DNA from: Cubamyces lactineus
Lineage: Eukaryota; Basidiomycota; Agaricomycetes; Polyporales; Polyporaceae
Direction of reading: 5' to 3'
Length of the DNA stretch: 64,000 nt
NCBI GenBank assembly: GCA_022376465.1
Contig: JACDTU010000005.1
Location: forward strand, 298,001-362,000
How positions within the stretch are numbered: the stretch's first letter is position 1; each line of letters opens with the position of its first letter. The translations under genes were made by a program, and so were the position numbers. Positions 22,678-34,983 of this stretch are shown here, piece by piece. Below the pieces are notes generated by a model, which had not been told where the DNA came from, did not search any database, and was given only the letters and a program-made list of their open reading frames with translations.

Positions 22678-23819
22678 TCAGGCCGAGACGTACGTCTGGC
22701 CGAGCGCAGACAGGCTCCCGTCAGAATTGACAAGGATGCCGGCGGCAGTCATGAAGTACGCGTAGTGAGAGACCGAGTTGAGGTTGTCGAGGAAGGGGAC
22801 CATCGTCTGCAGGAACTGCTGCTGCTGCTCGACCGTACCCGACGCGCCGAACTCGGTGATGAGCACCGAGCGGTTGTAGCGCGTGCCGAGGTCGGTGATG
22901 TAGCTCTGGTAGTACGCGACGTTCGTCGCCGAGTCGTAGATGTGCGCCGCGATCGCGTCGACCTGGCACCCGAGCTTGTCGCACTCGGCGAGGAAGCTGT
23001 CCATCCAGCCCGTGCCCATCGGCGGCGCGCCGTTGGTGATCGCGGGCGAGACGAGCGTGGCCTTGCCTGCGAAGGGCTGCATGAACTGCATCCACTGCTG
23101 CGCGGCGTCTTGCGGGCTCGTGTTCGACTGCGAGGACAGGTCGGGCTCGTTGATGCTGCATGGCGCGCGCGCGCGCGAAAGCGTATGTGAGATGAGATGT
23201 GCGCGCGTGTAGGGGGAGGGGCGTTGCTTACAAGAGGAGATGGGTGCTGCCTTTGGCGATCGCAGCGTTGGCGTTGGCGACCCACTGGTTGCTGTGCTCG
23301 GGCGCGGCGCTCCAGAGCATAGGGAAGTACACGACGCCATCAGGGAGACTGCCCGAGAAGCTCGAGTCCCAGTTGTACGCGAACGAGACTTGCCTGTCAG
23401 GCGCGCGCGCGCGAGCGGGGCGTTCAAGGTCAGTGTTCTGAATTGGAAGTTCTGGACGCTAAGGGACAGATTATGCTCACTTGGAATTGAAGTTCTTCGT
23501 CAGCCCTGCATCGTTGAACGACAGTCCGCGCTTGATAGTGGACGACCCGGAAGGCGGTGTGGTCGACGTCGGTGCAGGCACGGCGGCAGTCCTGGAAACA
23601 GATCCCCCATGAGCGTCAGTGCAGTGTTCGCCCCTTTTTGAGAGCGCCGACAGGAAATAATGAAGATGGTGGCGAAACGGCTACGTACGTGGTCGGGGAC
23701 GGCTGGGAGAACGTCGCAGAGGGGCCGCGACGACCATGCTTCTTCTGCATGTGCTGTGCGCCTTGCGCGGAAGCGGCCAGCAGGAGCGCGATAGAGAGGA
23801 GGGAGGCGGCGGACTTCAT
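22678..23819 (-). CDS. Secreted GH128 endo-beta-1,3-glucanase (Asl1-like)
   Basis: Extracellular or cell-wall glycoside hydrolase of family 128, acting on beta-1,3-glucan. The start at 23819 gives a clear signal peptide, MKSAASLLSIALLLAASAQG, then a Ser/Thr/Pro linker, then the TIM-barrel domain. FAYNWDSSF opens the barrel; INEPD carries the acid/base glutamate and LITEFG the nucleophile glutamate, both where GH128 has them. CQVDAIAAHIY lies between them. The protein ends SLSALGQTYVSA. Two introns, 23480-23394 and 23231-23156, each hold a 13-nt alternating GC run next to the 3' splice site. Likely roles are wall remodelling or degradation of fungal glucans. No GPI-anchor signal is seen at the C-terminus. 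Confidence 0.9.
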
Positions 23820-26282
23820 GTTTGACGGTGGCGGCGTAGTAGTCTTTCCTGACCGGCGGGAAGTACTAGGTACTGGGGGACGCAAAGAACGGGTGGTTGA
23901 ATGAGAGGACGCTGGAGCGTGTGTCTAGCGGGGAGGGAGTCGCGGGACGGCGAGGCGGAGACGACGCAGGTGTTGGTTCGAGTGAAGAACACGAACAGGT
24001 TCCGAGAGCTCTCATATCCGGCGCTGGGCCCCGCGTCTTTTTATGCTTTGGGTGGGCATCATCCCTCGGGCGCGCGCACCCGGATTTGTCGTCGAGGCAC
24101 AGAGTCGGAACCGCGAGCGCTGCGGACGCCGCGATCCCAGGGCCTCTGCGGTCATTGCAGCCTGGTTTCCGGCGATGACGAGGTGATTGGCTGGTTGGTG
24201 ATGAGAGAATGTTCGCTGGCCCCCGGTGGGCCACGACCGGTGTTGGCTGGTAACACCGTAGCGACCGCCAAGAGGCATGATTTTCATGGCGATGGTTCAA
24301 CTTGTTACGGTGCACCAGGCTTAGCAGCGTAGGCAATGTGGCGTCGACGCAGTTTGTGTAAGGCAGCGTCCTGGTCAACTACGTTCATATCAACGCATAA
24401 ACGGGTCACAGATCATGTAGGCTGCCAGCAGCCAGGTTGGCAGTCGGCAACAGCGTTAACTTCTGCACATGAACAATCGGCGAGCGGCTCGCGCGATGTA
24501 AAAAGGCTGCCACCTCACGCCATGCTATTGAGCACAATTTTCGTGAAGGTTCCTGTACGAGCAACTTCCATTCAAAATCGTGCGCGGTTTGGCCGGGATA
24601 GAAAGGGGATTCGACGAACTCACTGCTGACTGACGCGTTCTTATCAATACGACGAGCTCGCTTTGGGCGTCCGGAATCACGTTGGGCATGATCGTGGTTC
24701 CGGTTCGCGATGGACGATGGACGATGGTTTCCAGGCACGGCTTGCCTCGACGCCGCCCACGCCCACCGACGCTCCGAGTGCGGCTTCGTGGCGCATCCAG
24801 ATTCACTCCCCCTGAAAGAACTGCGCAGGGACCTGGAACGTGGGCCGGACGACGAAGGGCGTCATAATGAAATCCCTCTGATCCGCGGGGCCCCTTACGC
24901 CTGTATTTGTTTTGTAAAAACTGTACGGTGAAGCTTTGAGGCCCGGAAGGCAATAAAGTGCGCTATCGATATCGTTGCATACAGCTCCGGGTTGATCAGA
25001 GTCTTTTACAAGAACCAGTGTATGGTGAGTACATATTCGTTCGGCCTCGAGGATGCGGTTCATTCTCACTGTGATATCCGCGACGGACATCACTTCAAGG
25101 TACCATGTATTATGAATGTGGGTGTGAGGTGTGAGGGGCATCTACGCACGATGCGACGCTTACATTCCCGAGGTCCCTTATAATCGGCTGGAATCGGTGG
25201 CCCGGCTGTTGACATGGACACATGTGCACCCATCTCGGTGATCATCATGGCGCTCTCGTGCTGCAGCGCCGGAATTCTGGGCGGTGGGCATTGGGCAATA
25301 GTAGGCAATGCACATTATGCAGCAAACAAGCAAAGTCCTGCGCAGCCAGCCTATTTATCGCAGACGGGGTGATAGACCACAGGGCCAAAGTCGGTCCAGA
25401 ATATGGCTAGAACACACTGGACGAGACAAATGTAGGATTCACATTTCATGCCGGGCCATGGCGCTGCTCGAACTTCAGGGCGAGTACAGTATTTGACCGT
25501 CAGACGGAATGCGGTTTTCGCGCGATCCGCTGCAAACGCAAGACCCGGCGCAGTCTTCCTGTTATGTCGCGCTTCGGTGATATACCTTCAATGTTGTATA
25601 GTTTTGATATGGCGAGGGAGATAGCTGGGCGGGGCACGGAAGAAGGGGGACAACTTGGCGGCACCCAATTTTTCGGCATGACCGCCAGGTGGAAAACCCG
25701 AAGCGCCGTGATGTCACAGAGAGATAGTTGAATGTAATTTCCATTTCTAATACGTCGATGTCCATGAAATTTCAGTAGGGGTGCTCAGAATCATATGGGC
25801 CCAAGCCCTCCTTGCTATGGTTCAAAGACCTGGTGTCTTCCCAAGGGTACACTGTGCGTAAAGCAGGCGGGCACATAGGTCACGATGATGTCACATATCC
25901 CCGTTCATACCTCCGGCCATTCATCTTGCATTCCGCTGAATGTACTGAGTCGGGCAGGAGAAGGCCTCACCGCATCATTGGCCCACCAAAGAGCCTCTTT
26001 TGGGCAGCTCAACGTTGTCAACTGATGTCCGCGCGATGTCCGAAGCAATCACGTGATGTCGCCCTACATGCGATACTCATATTACATGCAGCACGAAGTA
26101 CAGCTCTCCCCGCATGTTCATTCTTAGTGTGCAGGTGTGTGTGTTGCGCCATAGGGGATATATTGAGAGATTCCCGCAGTGCGATGTTAAGAATCAACAG
26201 ATTATATATACTGATCTCAATTGAAGAGTACACATATTGTTCGTTGGCGAGACTGCAATGTGCAGGAGGGAATCAGAACACA
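23820..26282. other. Gene-free block, left part
   Basis: The promoter of the glucanase lies at the left edge. Beyond it I find no gene with a recognisable domain. Base composition becomes more AT-rich and codon-like structure is lost after about 24300, which fits old, decayed sequence. A small GATGGAC tandem repeat (three units) sits at about 24708-24729. Confidence 0.5.
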
Positions 26283-27407
26283 AGCATGTGTCACGATGTT
26301 ACAGCTGTTCTCGAAATCAATGCGTAGGCGCCTTATTCGCACGCGCCGCGCAAAACGCACAAAACACACAGAACCCTAGGACGTTGGAGAATTTGGGCTA
26401 CTAGAGCGTACTACAAGACATTTTCTTGTCCTCCGAATGCCCAGAAGAGCCTGAGATCACTTCCTAGGCTCATATGTTGGGGTATAACATGTATTTGGGA
26501 AGGTGCTCAGCCTTCACATTGAACGGTCTCGCAGCTACTATAAGATGGCCCTGCAACTGGTAAGACTCAAGTACCTGTCTGAAAGAACAGCTTGCTGACT
26601 ACGTGAGCAAGCCGCGGGATTGATGATAGTACAGCGAATGACTTGCTTGGATAGAAGATCACAACACATATGTACCCACTCCTTGCTTGTAGCCTTGTTC
26701 GAATATGCTTCCACTCGCCAGCAAGGCACAAATGGGGGTCACCTCTAGTATCATTCTCCAGCTCTCAATGAGCTCATCGTGTACGGCCAGGCCTGCTGTC
26801 GCCCATTGTCAGGTGCGCCCACAGAGCCTTGTTTCGAGGACCATACAAGCCAAAGCTACTAGGAAACCACTCGCCATAAGTAACCGCGATCGCGTAACTC
26901 AAGTTGCGGCTAGATGGCAAAAGGAATGGGGGTTTCCAGTCGTGGATCATGTATAACTTGGCTACTGAGGATACAAAACGCTTCTGCGCCCCGACCATGA
27001 AATCGCGCACCCTGTTCTTGACACTGTATACACTACTATGACTCGCGGATTCGTATTCAAACAAGCCGAAGCCTCGATTCGCCATAGCGGATTCGTATTC
27101 AAACAAGCCGAAGCCTCGATTCGCCATAGCGGATCCTCTTACAGGAGATTCGCGTCCAAGTTGCCAGCAGGAGCGAGTACTCAGTAGCCATTACGAGCCA
27201 ATCAGGCGATTACGGAGGAGCACCAAGATAGTAGACCGTTCCTAGAGTGATTCTGGACGCTCAGAAAGCACAAGATGGCTCGCGGTACACCCTGGCAGCC
27301 CAGATTCTTCAATGTCCTAAGGTTCTGTGCGTTTTGTGCGTTTTGCGCGGCGCGCGCGAACAAGGCGCCTACGCATTGATTTCGAGAACAGCTGTATCAT
27401 GACTGCT
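26283..27407. mobile_element. Degenerate inverted-repeat element (about 1.1 kb)
   Basis: The left arm, about 26290-26467, matches the reverse complement of the right arm, about 27241-27400. The best core is 34 identical bases beginning ACAGCTGTTCTCGAAATCAA (left copy from 26301). It continues through the shared GCGCCGCGCAAAACGCACAA block and weaker similarity inward to the TCAC...CTAGG motif. About twenty differences are transitions and only about two are transversions. The interior (about 770 bp) encodes nothing recognisable and has a 2 x 42-bp tandem repeat. This fits a dead non-autonomous DNA transposon or a foldback element. No target-site duplication is clear, so the ends are approximate. 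Confidence 0.65.
27047..27130. repeat. Perfect 2 x 42-bp tandem duplication
   Basis: The unit beginning GGATTCGTATTCAAACAAGC occupies 27047-27088 and is repeated exactly at 27089-27130, followed by the first bases of a third copy (GGAT). It lies inside the inverted-repeat element. The lack of differences between units shows it is younger than the arms. Confidence 0.9.
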
Positions 27408-28432
27408 TCATTGCACGGGGTGCGCGAGTGGCGCGTTACATGAGGGAGGACAGCGCTGGTGATTTTCCACCTGGGGGTCATTTTCCACCTGGCGCTCAAA
27501 TACTGTACTAGTAATCATAGTAGAAAGAAGTTTGTTCATCATATACCATGAGATAGAACCCGAACCTGCGATGAGAGCTCCCGCAGGTTTCAGGCTGCGC
27601 ACCCGCGGTTTCGTATCGCAAGCTCGCGGCGAAGCGGATATGTTCATGCAGTGAATTCGAAGGACCAAAGCTGTTCAAGATGCGAAGATGTTTCGAGGTG
27701 TACCAGAAGCAGCGATTGCGGACTCCAGCGGTGAGAGTGCGCTTCCGCTCTTCCTCACAGTCTGTGGATATATACAACTTTGGCCATCGATATCTGCATG
27801 TCGTCAAGGCAGCTCGCATCCGTTTTCTCATCGCTTGCGCATCTTCCGCCGCTGTAAACAACAATGGAAGGCGATTGTGCCAGAAAAAGGGCAGCTGCTC
27901 TCACGTTGACGGCGAGGAGAGCATGGCCGCAGCGCCTCGCTTGTCGGTTTCGTTTCACGGCGGGGGTGCCGTGCAATGTGACAGTGCACGCGCCATCCCG
28001 CACTCTGGTGTACTGCCCTGCGTGCGTTCGAAGGGGAAATTTCGAGGGTGTGGTGCTATGGAACGAGGTCGAGGGTGAGTTGAAGGGGACAATTGTTTGT
28101 GGCCAATTTGAATCGTCAAGGGTACAAGCGACGTAGGAGGGACAAACAAGGAGGCCAAAGATTAGATTACTGCTTATTGATCGAGAAACGATTTACCGAC
28201 CGCTTTAGCGATCGAGCGTCTAGTGGGAAAAGAAGGAAAAGGCGGGGAAAGGGATGGGCGTGTGTCTCGCGTTCCCATTCCTCGTCTGAACCACCACCAG
28301 CCAGCACAAGGCCTGCGCTCGTTCGGCCCTTGTCTCCTCTCGCTGCGCGGTCCCTGCACGCTCTCCCCTCCCGTCCTATATCCCTCAATCCACCTCTCAC
28401 CGTCAGTCTTTACCTACCGTCACTCCTTCCTC
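27408..28432. other. Gene-free block, right part, and ferric reductase promoter
   Basis: A short tandem pair of TTTTCCACCTGG lies at about 27463-27491. From about 28280 the + strand becomes pyrimidine-rich, which fits a 5' leader of the ferric reductase. No TATA box or gene recognised. Confidence 0.5.
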
Positions 28433-30575
28433 ATGTCCGTCTTTGCTGCGACCAACGCTTCCGCACCTGCACCTGCGCCTGCACCGGTACACGCCGCCTC
28501 CAGCTCGGTGGACGATGCTGAGCTTATCCTCAACGTAGACATCTTCCTCCTCTGTGCCCTCGCCATATTCGTCCTCTTGCTCCTGCCTCGCGCTGCCATC
28601 CGCTTCACGCACAAGCGTGAATGGGTAGACGGTCACTTCCTCCGCTCAACTGTTATCCAAACCCCCGTCTCTGTCGTCCGGAAACCGTCAAAGCGCGATG
28701 CCATGATTGCTCCTGTGGATCCCGCGCACATTCCCGTACCCAAGCAAGCACCTACTTACGCCGCGTATGAGTTCGACGATTCCGAGAAATGGGCATCAAC
28801 CACAGACGCCTCTCACACTTTTGCCTCGCACGCCGACCTCATCCGGAAGGCTTCTACCGCTAGCGGACGCGAGCGCAGGCGACAAAATGTGCCGACGCAC
28901 ATGCCGGGTTGGTCTACTATGCTCCCAACTATCGCAGCCTTCTTGCGTACTACCATCCGCCCTGGCCTGACCATCGGCAAGCTCTTCGTCGAGCTCACGT
29001 ACATTTCCGTGCTTCTATATGCTGGACTGTACAAGTCGAATCCGCTCACACAACCCGTGCGCACTGGATTTGTTGCCGTCAGTCAGATCCCGATCGTCGT
29101 CGCTCTCGGTACGAAGCACAATGTTGTCGGGATGATGATTGGCTTTGGCTACGAGAGAGTAAGTTGCTCCGCTATCTGCGATCTCCCCTCCTCCCTAATG
29201 GCCCCTTGTACTTCAGTTGAACTACCTCCACCGCTTTGCTGGCAGGTTGCTCGTCTTGGCTGCAAATATCCACGCTATCGGCTACTGTGAGTGTGGTAGA
29301 CTTTTCCGTTGCAAATGTCAGACAAACTGATAGCCTGGACCAGTCTATTCCTGGAGCATCGCCGGCAACTTCTCTACTCACATCGCCAAGCCTAGCACGC
29401 AGTGGGCATTCGTCGCCCTCATCGCAACGGACCTACTCCTGCTTCTGTCAACAGACATGTTCAGACAGAAGTTCTACAACTCCATCTTCATCCCATCTCA
29501 CATCATCTCTGCCATCCTTTTCCTTGTATCTATCTGCTTCCACGTCCCCTTCGCTGTGCCTTACGTTCTCATCGCAACTGCGTTCTATGGCCTCGACCGT
29601 CTCATGCGTATCGTCAAATCACGCATCGCCATCGCGCGTCTTCGCCCCCTTCCAGACCTCGGCATGACCCGTGTCGAAGTCCCCTCTATCAACTCGGGAT
29701 GGCGCGCTGGTCAGCACGTCCGCCTCCGTGTCCTCTCTTTGGGCATGGGCTGGCGCGGATGGGCCGAAGCGCACCCGTTCACCATCGCTAGTGTATGCCG
29801 CTCGCCTAGTGGCGAGGGTCTTGTCCTCATGTGCAAGAAGGCTGGCGACTGGACGAACAAGCTCTATGAGCTCGCTCAACGCGCCGACTACGGCGAGGCC
29901 AACGGCATCGGCAGCAATGTGCGAGTCATCGTCGAAGGCCCCTACGGAGGTCCCGGTCACGCGATCTTCGGCAGCTTCTCTGGTGCGCTCTTCGTCGCCG
30001 GCGGGAGCGGTATCACTCTCGCCCTCGGTGCGGTCCAGGACCTGATCAAGAAGGACCTCGAGTACAAGTCTCGCGTGCGCGCCATCGAGCTCGTATGGAG
30101 CGTACAGGATCCCGCGGCGCTGCAGCCGCTCATCCCGCTCTTCTCGTCGCTCCTTGCGCAGTCGTACAACGCGTACGCGTCGCTCCGCATCTCCGTGTTC
30201 TACACGCGTGCGCCCGCGTCGCCCGACGCTGTGCGCGCGTATCGTCTCCCTCCCGGACTCACGCTCTCGCCTGCCCGTCCGAAGCTCCCAGGCATCCTCC
30301 AGGGCGTCGTTGATCGCTCGGCGGCGCTGTTCTCCGGACACAAGGAGCGCCGAAGGGGCCGTGGCGGCCTCACGGGTATCATCGTCGGCGTGTGTGGCCC
30401 GATGAGTCTGGGTGATGAGGTCCGCCGCGCGGTCGCGAACTTCCCGGCGGAGAGGCGCAAAGCCATCGGCGGTATTGAGCTGCACGAAGAGTACGTGCTC
30501 ATTTGTTATCTGTTCCCAATGAGTGAATGAGGGCTGACGGATGTTTTGGTCGTTGATAGGGCCTTCGGTTGGTGA
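28433..30575 (+). CDS. Ferric/cupric reductase transmembrane component (FRE type)
   Basis: Plasma-membrane NADPH-dependent metalloreductase of 652 aa that reduces Fe(III) or Cu(II) before uptake. Exons are 28433-29158, 29217-29286, 29344-30490 and 30560-30575 (a 16-nt last exon). An outer Ala/Pro-rich N-terminus precedes several helices. The heme-binding histidines lie in NYLHRFAGRLL and NIHAIGY, and in the next helices (IFIPSHIISA, SICFHVPFA). The FAD site is HPFTIAS, the NADPH site is FVAGGSGITLALG, and CGP lies near the C-terminus, which ends in EAFGW as most FRE proteins do. The start at 28433 was preferred over upstream in-frame codons because it follows a pyrimidine-rich leader. Induction by iron or copper lack is usual for the family but not visible here. 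Confidence 0.93.
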
Positions 30576-32804
30576 ATAAATGCTATTTACCGCTTGCACA
30601 CACACATATGCGGCGTTGCCGTCTGGGACGCGCACGGCGAACATACCACCTCTTATCTCTCGTTTATTGCACTTCAATTTGGTTTAGATTGTATCATATC
30701 ACTCACACGGTCTCTCGCACTCATCTTTTCCCGTTGACGACCCACAGCTCGTACGCCGCTGTGGCAGGATATTCCGTCAGGCGCTGCGCGCCCGAAACGC
30801 TGGCCTTTATACGCTCGACATGACGCATATACTAGTATACACGTAGATAGTGCCGGTCTGTGACTCGTAACACGCGTGTAGTAGTAGTTGGTCGTCTGTG
30901 TCCGTATCTTTTTCTCTCTGGTTCTCGTTCTCGTACACGCTCCGGCCGTTACGCACCTCATACATTTTGTATCCATTTTTTTCTGCTACGTTGACATCAT
31001 CTGCATGCTCACTGCTCGCCTACTGGCTCAGGTTCAATTGTGTACCATTACTTATGATCATCAGTTATCGCCCTCCAGGGCTCGAGTAGCATCACTGGGG
31101 TCTGCGCCCGCGGTTCGAACGTTGTATGTCTCCGAAACATCATGTATCTTGTATTCTAGCACACGCACAATCCCACCGTTGAAGGATATCTTTGTGGTCG
31201 TAGTGCGCCCGCGGGATGATGGCGTTCAATCGCCGGTTGGACGGAGATAGCGCTATGTGCTCTGACGCTGCATCGGTGGATACGGAAGCACTAGGACAGT
31301 GAACGGGATCGCTCCCGCTCGAAGAGAGGGCGCCGTGGTGGGAGAATGGATAGCGGAAGTATTGAAGTATTTATCTTGCCTCCCAGTGCACGCGGGCGGC
31401 TTCGGCTTTGCACTGCAAATAAGGCCGAGCTTAGTGTGTATGTGGTACACATTCATCGTCTGCCTAGAGGAGACAAGAGCTTAGTAAGTTGGCAGCGAGT
31501 GAGCCCGTCGACACTCTCGAGTCGCGCGGCGTCGTCGCACCTCGCCAATCGGCCGCAAGCCACGGGCTTTATATACCTCGCCCTCCCTCGCTCCGGCATG
31601 GATGAGCCTCTCGGAGAATATAGGACGGGCTAGGACGGGACTGGTGCCTGTTTTCTTTTGCTCCAAGTTGCCGCGGCGGCGGCGCCGCTGCCGACTCGAG
31701 GCGGGGAATTGGACCCGGCGATTTGAGGTTGCTTCAACTTGCTTGTTAAGTTGTTCGGCCTAACGCCATTGAAGCAGATGGGCTAGACTTTGACCCCTCA
31801 GCATAAGGACGACGTGCGCATAGGATTGCAGCATCGTTAGATGCTTGGCGGTGGTTGAATGGGAGTCTGAGGGTTTGCGGGTCGGAGACGAGCTTGAAGC
31901 TGCTTCGTGAGGACTTGCCAAATGCAGAAGAGCGGTAATTGCCGATTGATGGCGTCTTGACCGTCTTGACGAACGGCGCTTGCTCCGGCTCTCCTTTGAC
32001 ACAGACCATGACCAGTCAGTACCGTACTTGCAGCCGCAGCATAACATCGAGAACAGCATCTCCTACTCGCTCAAACTTGAGGCGTGATATGCACTCGGTA
32101 CGAGGATATCTGTATGGTGGAACTGATCTCGATCCTCAGACGGCCTCCCTCGAGCACGTGTAGTAGCCTCAAAGGCATCATCTTCCTGAAGCACTTCTCG
32201 GTGGGCCAGTGGGAAACTGTTCCCGGATGGTCTTGCTGCCCTGGCGAATGTGTGCACCTGACTCCGCAGATCTTGCACCTGCACCCGAGGATGCGACTGC
32301 CAGCGGGGAACCTAACTTGGAACCCGTCGATTTGCAGTATGTCCAACTGCCTTGGGCGATGCACCCCGGAGTTTCTTGTCGCATCCCCGACCGGGTTTTC
32401 CCAGGGATCTCCTTCTGCATGGCGCGGTTCATGCGTTAAGGGGTACGCAGATACGTCTGGTGATACCTCGAGGACGGAGAAGCAGCCGAGCTTGGTAGTC
32501 TTTGACCAAGCATGTCCAGCGACTGTTTAAACCCGGTCGCACCGTGCACTGACATAAGGACATCAACCCATTTGACTTCCGTTCTCTGTTAACAAGAAGC
32601 GCGTTCGTACTTTTCATGGTCCTTCTATCTGCCCGCATCGCTCTCACATTTGGCATCTTGCGGGAAGTACACCCCATATCCACTCGTGCTTCTCCTTCCC
32701 TCTCTCTCTGCCAAGAAGGCGCTGGCATGCTCGCTCCTGACTAGTGCTCGATACTCCTTGCGCGACCATAGTTTGCCGCTTCAGGTGGCCATGCTGGTCA
32801 CACG
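30576..32804. other. Intergenic, 2.2 kb, no gene recognised
   Basis: Short frames on both strands near 31300-32500 carry no known domain. A TTTATATA stretch at about 31568 is not followed by a credible coding start. Nothing else can be supported. Confidence 0.45.
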
Positions 32805-32810
32805 TATAAA
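32805..32810 (+). promoter_or_regulatory. TATA box of sedolisin A
   Basis: TATAAA lies 68 nt upstream of the start codon at 32873. The paralogue has the same element at a similar distance. Confidence 0.6.
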
Positions 32811-32872
32811 TGCATGCAACTCGGTGATGATTCCGTCCAACACACGCGGGACTCTCCTCGGTGACACTCGCG

Positions 32873-34983
32873 ATGCTCGCCTCGACACTCCTGCTCGCAT
32901 GCCTGGCTGCTGCTGTGTGCGGTAAGCCCATGCCCCGGAGCATGCAGGTGCACGAGACAAAGGCGGAAGTCCCGTCTGCCTTCCAGCTCGTTGGCCCTGC
33001 TTCACCCGACACTGTACTCACCCTCCGCATCGCCCTCGTGCGCAGCGACCTCGCCGGGCTCGAAAAGGCTCTCATGGACGTCAGCACCCCAAGCAGCCCT
33101 CTATATGGCCAACACCTGACCAAGGAGGAGGTACGGCGCCCCTGTGCCTCGCATATGGCTCCTTCTGATTTAAGGACTCGTCCCGTTAGGCAGACGCGTT
33201 CATGGCCCCTAAGCCCGAGACTGTCAATGCTGTCAATGCTTGGCTGAAGGAGAACGACATCACCGTCACGAAGACGTCGTCGGCCGGTGACTGGCTTAGC
33301 TTCTCGATCCCAGTCAGCAAGGCAAATGACTTGCTCGATGCCGAGTTCTCGATTTTCAACCACACCGATAGCGGGAAGACGATGATCCGGACCCTCGCCT
33401 ACTCGATCCCATCTGACTTGCAAGGTCATCTCGACTTTATTCATCCAACCGTCATGTGAGGCTTTCTGGTAGTCCTCGACGACGGAGGCTCATTATCTGT
33501 GTTAGCTTCACGCGGCCCTTGACGGGCCCCGCATTTAAGTTTGTTCCGCGCAAGGACACACAGAGACCTGCTGTCAACCTGACGTCGAACGCTGTCCCTG
33601 CGTCTTGCGAGTCGGAGATCACGCCGGCATGTCTCCAAGCTTTGTATGGGATCCCGAGCACGCGAGCATCCGTCTCGTCAAATCAGCTCGCGGTGAGCGG
33701 ATTCATCGAGCAGTTTGCCAACCAACAAGACCTTAAGGTGCGCCAGTTTCATGCCGGGTGTTACGTGAATGCCTGAGCTGACGCAACTCGCGGTCTGTCA
33801 GTCGTTCTTGAGCGAATTCCGGCCCGATTTACCTTCGTCGACAACTTTCAGCATTCAATTGTTGGATGGGGGTGAAAACCCTCAAGTCATATCGGAAGCT
33901 GGTATTGAAGCCGTAAGTGGACTCAAGCAACCTGGATCGGTGTTACACACCACAGATTCACCTTTTCCCAGGACCTTGACACACAATATACGGTTGGAAT
34001 TGCGTCTGGTGTTCCTACGACATTCATCTCAGTGGGCGAGAACAACACGGACGATGTCGATGGCTTCTTGGATATCATCGAGTTCCTTCTCAAGGAGACC
34101 AACCAGCCCCAAGTACTCACGACCAGCTACGGATTCAATGAGCCCGACCTGACCTCCTCTATGGCCAAGTGCGTCCGGCTTTGATGGGGCACACTGCGGC
34201 ACGTAAGCTGATAGACACTCTCAATAGCAACCTGTGTAGCGCATACATGGCGCTCGGCGCGCGTGGCACGTCGATCCTCTTTTCATCAGGCGATGGCGGC
34301 GTATCCGGCTCTCAGTCTCAACAATGCACAACGTTCATCCCCACCTTCCCGTCAGGGTGTCCATTGTAAGTACACGATTGATCCTTACCGATTGATACCC
34401 CCTGCTAAACGTTCTGGTCGAAGCGTTACATCCGTTGGTGCCACGACCAACATTGCCCCTGAAGTTGCTGCAAGCTTCTCCAGCGGCGGTTTCTCCAACA
34501 TCTTCCCTCAGCCATCATACCAGGCCAGCGCGGTGAGCGCGTACCTCAGCGCGCTCGGGGGCACGAATGTGGGCAAGTTCAACCCCGGCGGCCGCGCGTT
34601 CCCCGACATTGCGGCGCAAGGCGAGAACGTGGTGATCGCGTTCCAGGGCGAGTTCGGCTTCGTTGCGGGCACGAGCTGCTCGACGCCGATCTCGGCTAGC
34701 ATCATTGCGCTGTTGAATGACCAACTCGCCGCGCGGGGCAAGCAGCCACTCGGGTTCTTGAACCCATTCTTGTACTCGACAGGCGTGTCGGCGTTTACAG
34801 ACATCACTAGCGGAAATAACCCCGGCTGTAACACGAATGGTTTCCCGGCTCGAGTGGGTTGGGACCCGGTACGTCGCCGTCGAGAATAAGCTTATCTCGC
34901 GGTCTTTCCTCATTCAGATTATGCAGGTCACGGGTTTGGGTACTCCCAACTTTGCGGCACTTCGAACCGCGGTAGGCTTGTAA
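32873..34983 (+). CDS. Sedolisin A, secreted tripeptidyl-peptidase (MEROPS S53)
   Basis: Secreted acid serine-carboxyl peptidase of 567 aa, made as a pro-enzyme. Exons are 32873-33130, 33190-33455, 33506-33737, 33802-33912, 33972-34168, 34228-34365, 34424-34868 and 34927-34983; the sum is a multiple of three. The signal peptide is MLASTLLLACLAAAVCG. A pro-domain (residues about 20-190) with SSPLYGQHLTKEE follows. In the catalytic domain the Glu and Asp pair is in GIEADLDTQYT, as in TPP1 (GIEASLDVQY). The oxyanion Asp is in SSGDGG and the nucleophile Ser in GTSCSTP. The calcium site (FTDIT, then GWDPVTGLGTPN) is intact. All catalytic residues are present, so it should be active on proteins at acid pH outside the cell. 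It forms a direct pair with sedolisin B across an opposing F-box gene. Confidence 0.95.

Noticed and set aside
22721..23285. Long alternative frames within the GH128 glucanase
   Set aside because: Arg/Ala-rich shadow frames; the GH128 frame has catalytic motifs and good splice sites.
23866..24378. 170-codon minus-strand frame upstream of the glucanase
   Set aside because: Low-complexity Pro/Ser/Arg composition without any motif; it lies in the glucanase promoter.
29619..30677. 352-codon minus-strand frame opposite the ferric reductase
   Set aside because: It is a shadow of the well-supported reductase frame, produced by its GC-rich third positions.
31020..31125. Possible tRNA (GGTTCGAAC near 31112)
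   Set aside because: No matching A box, acceptor stem or cloverleaf could be folded around it.
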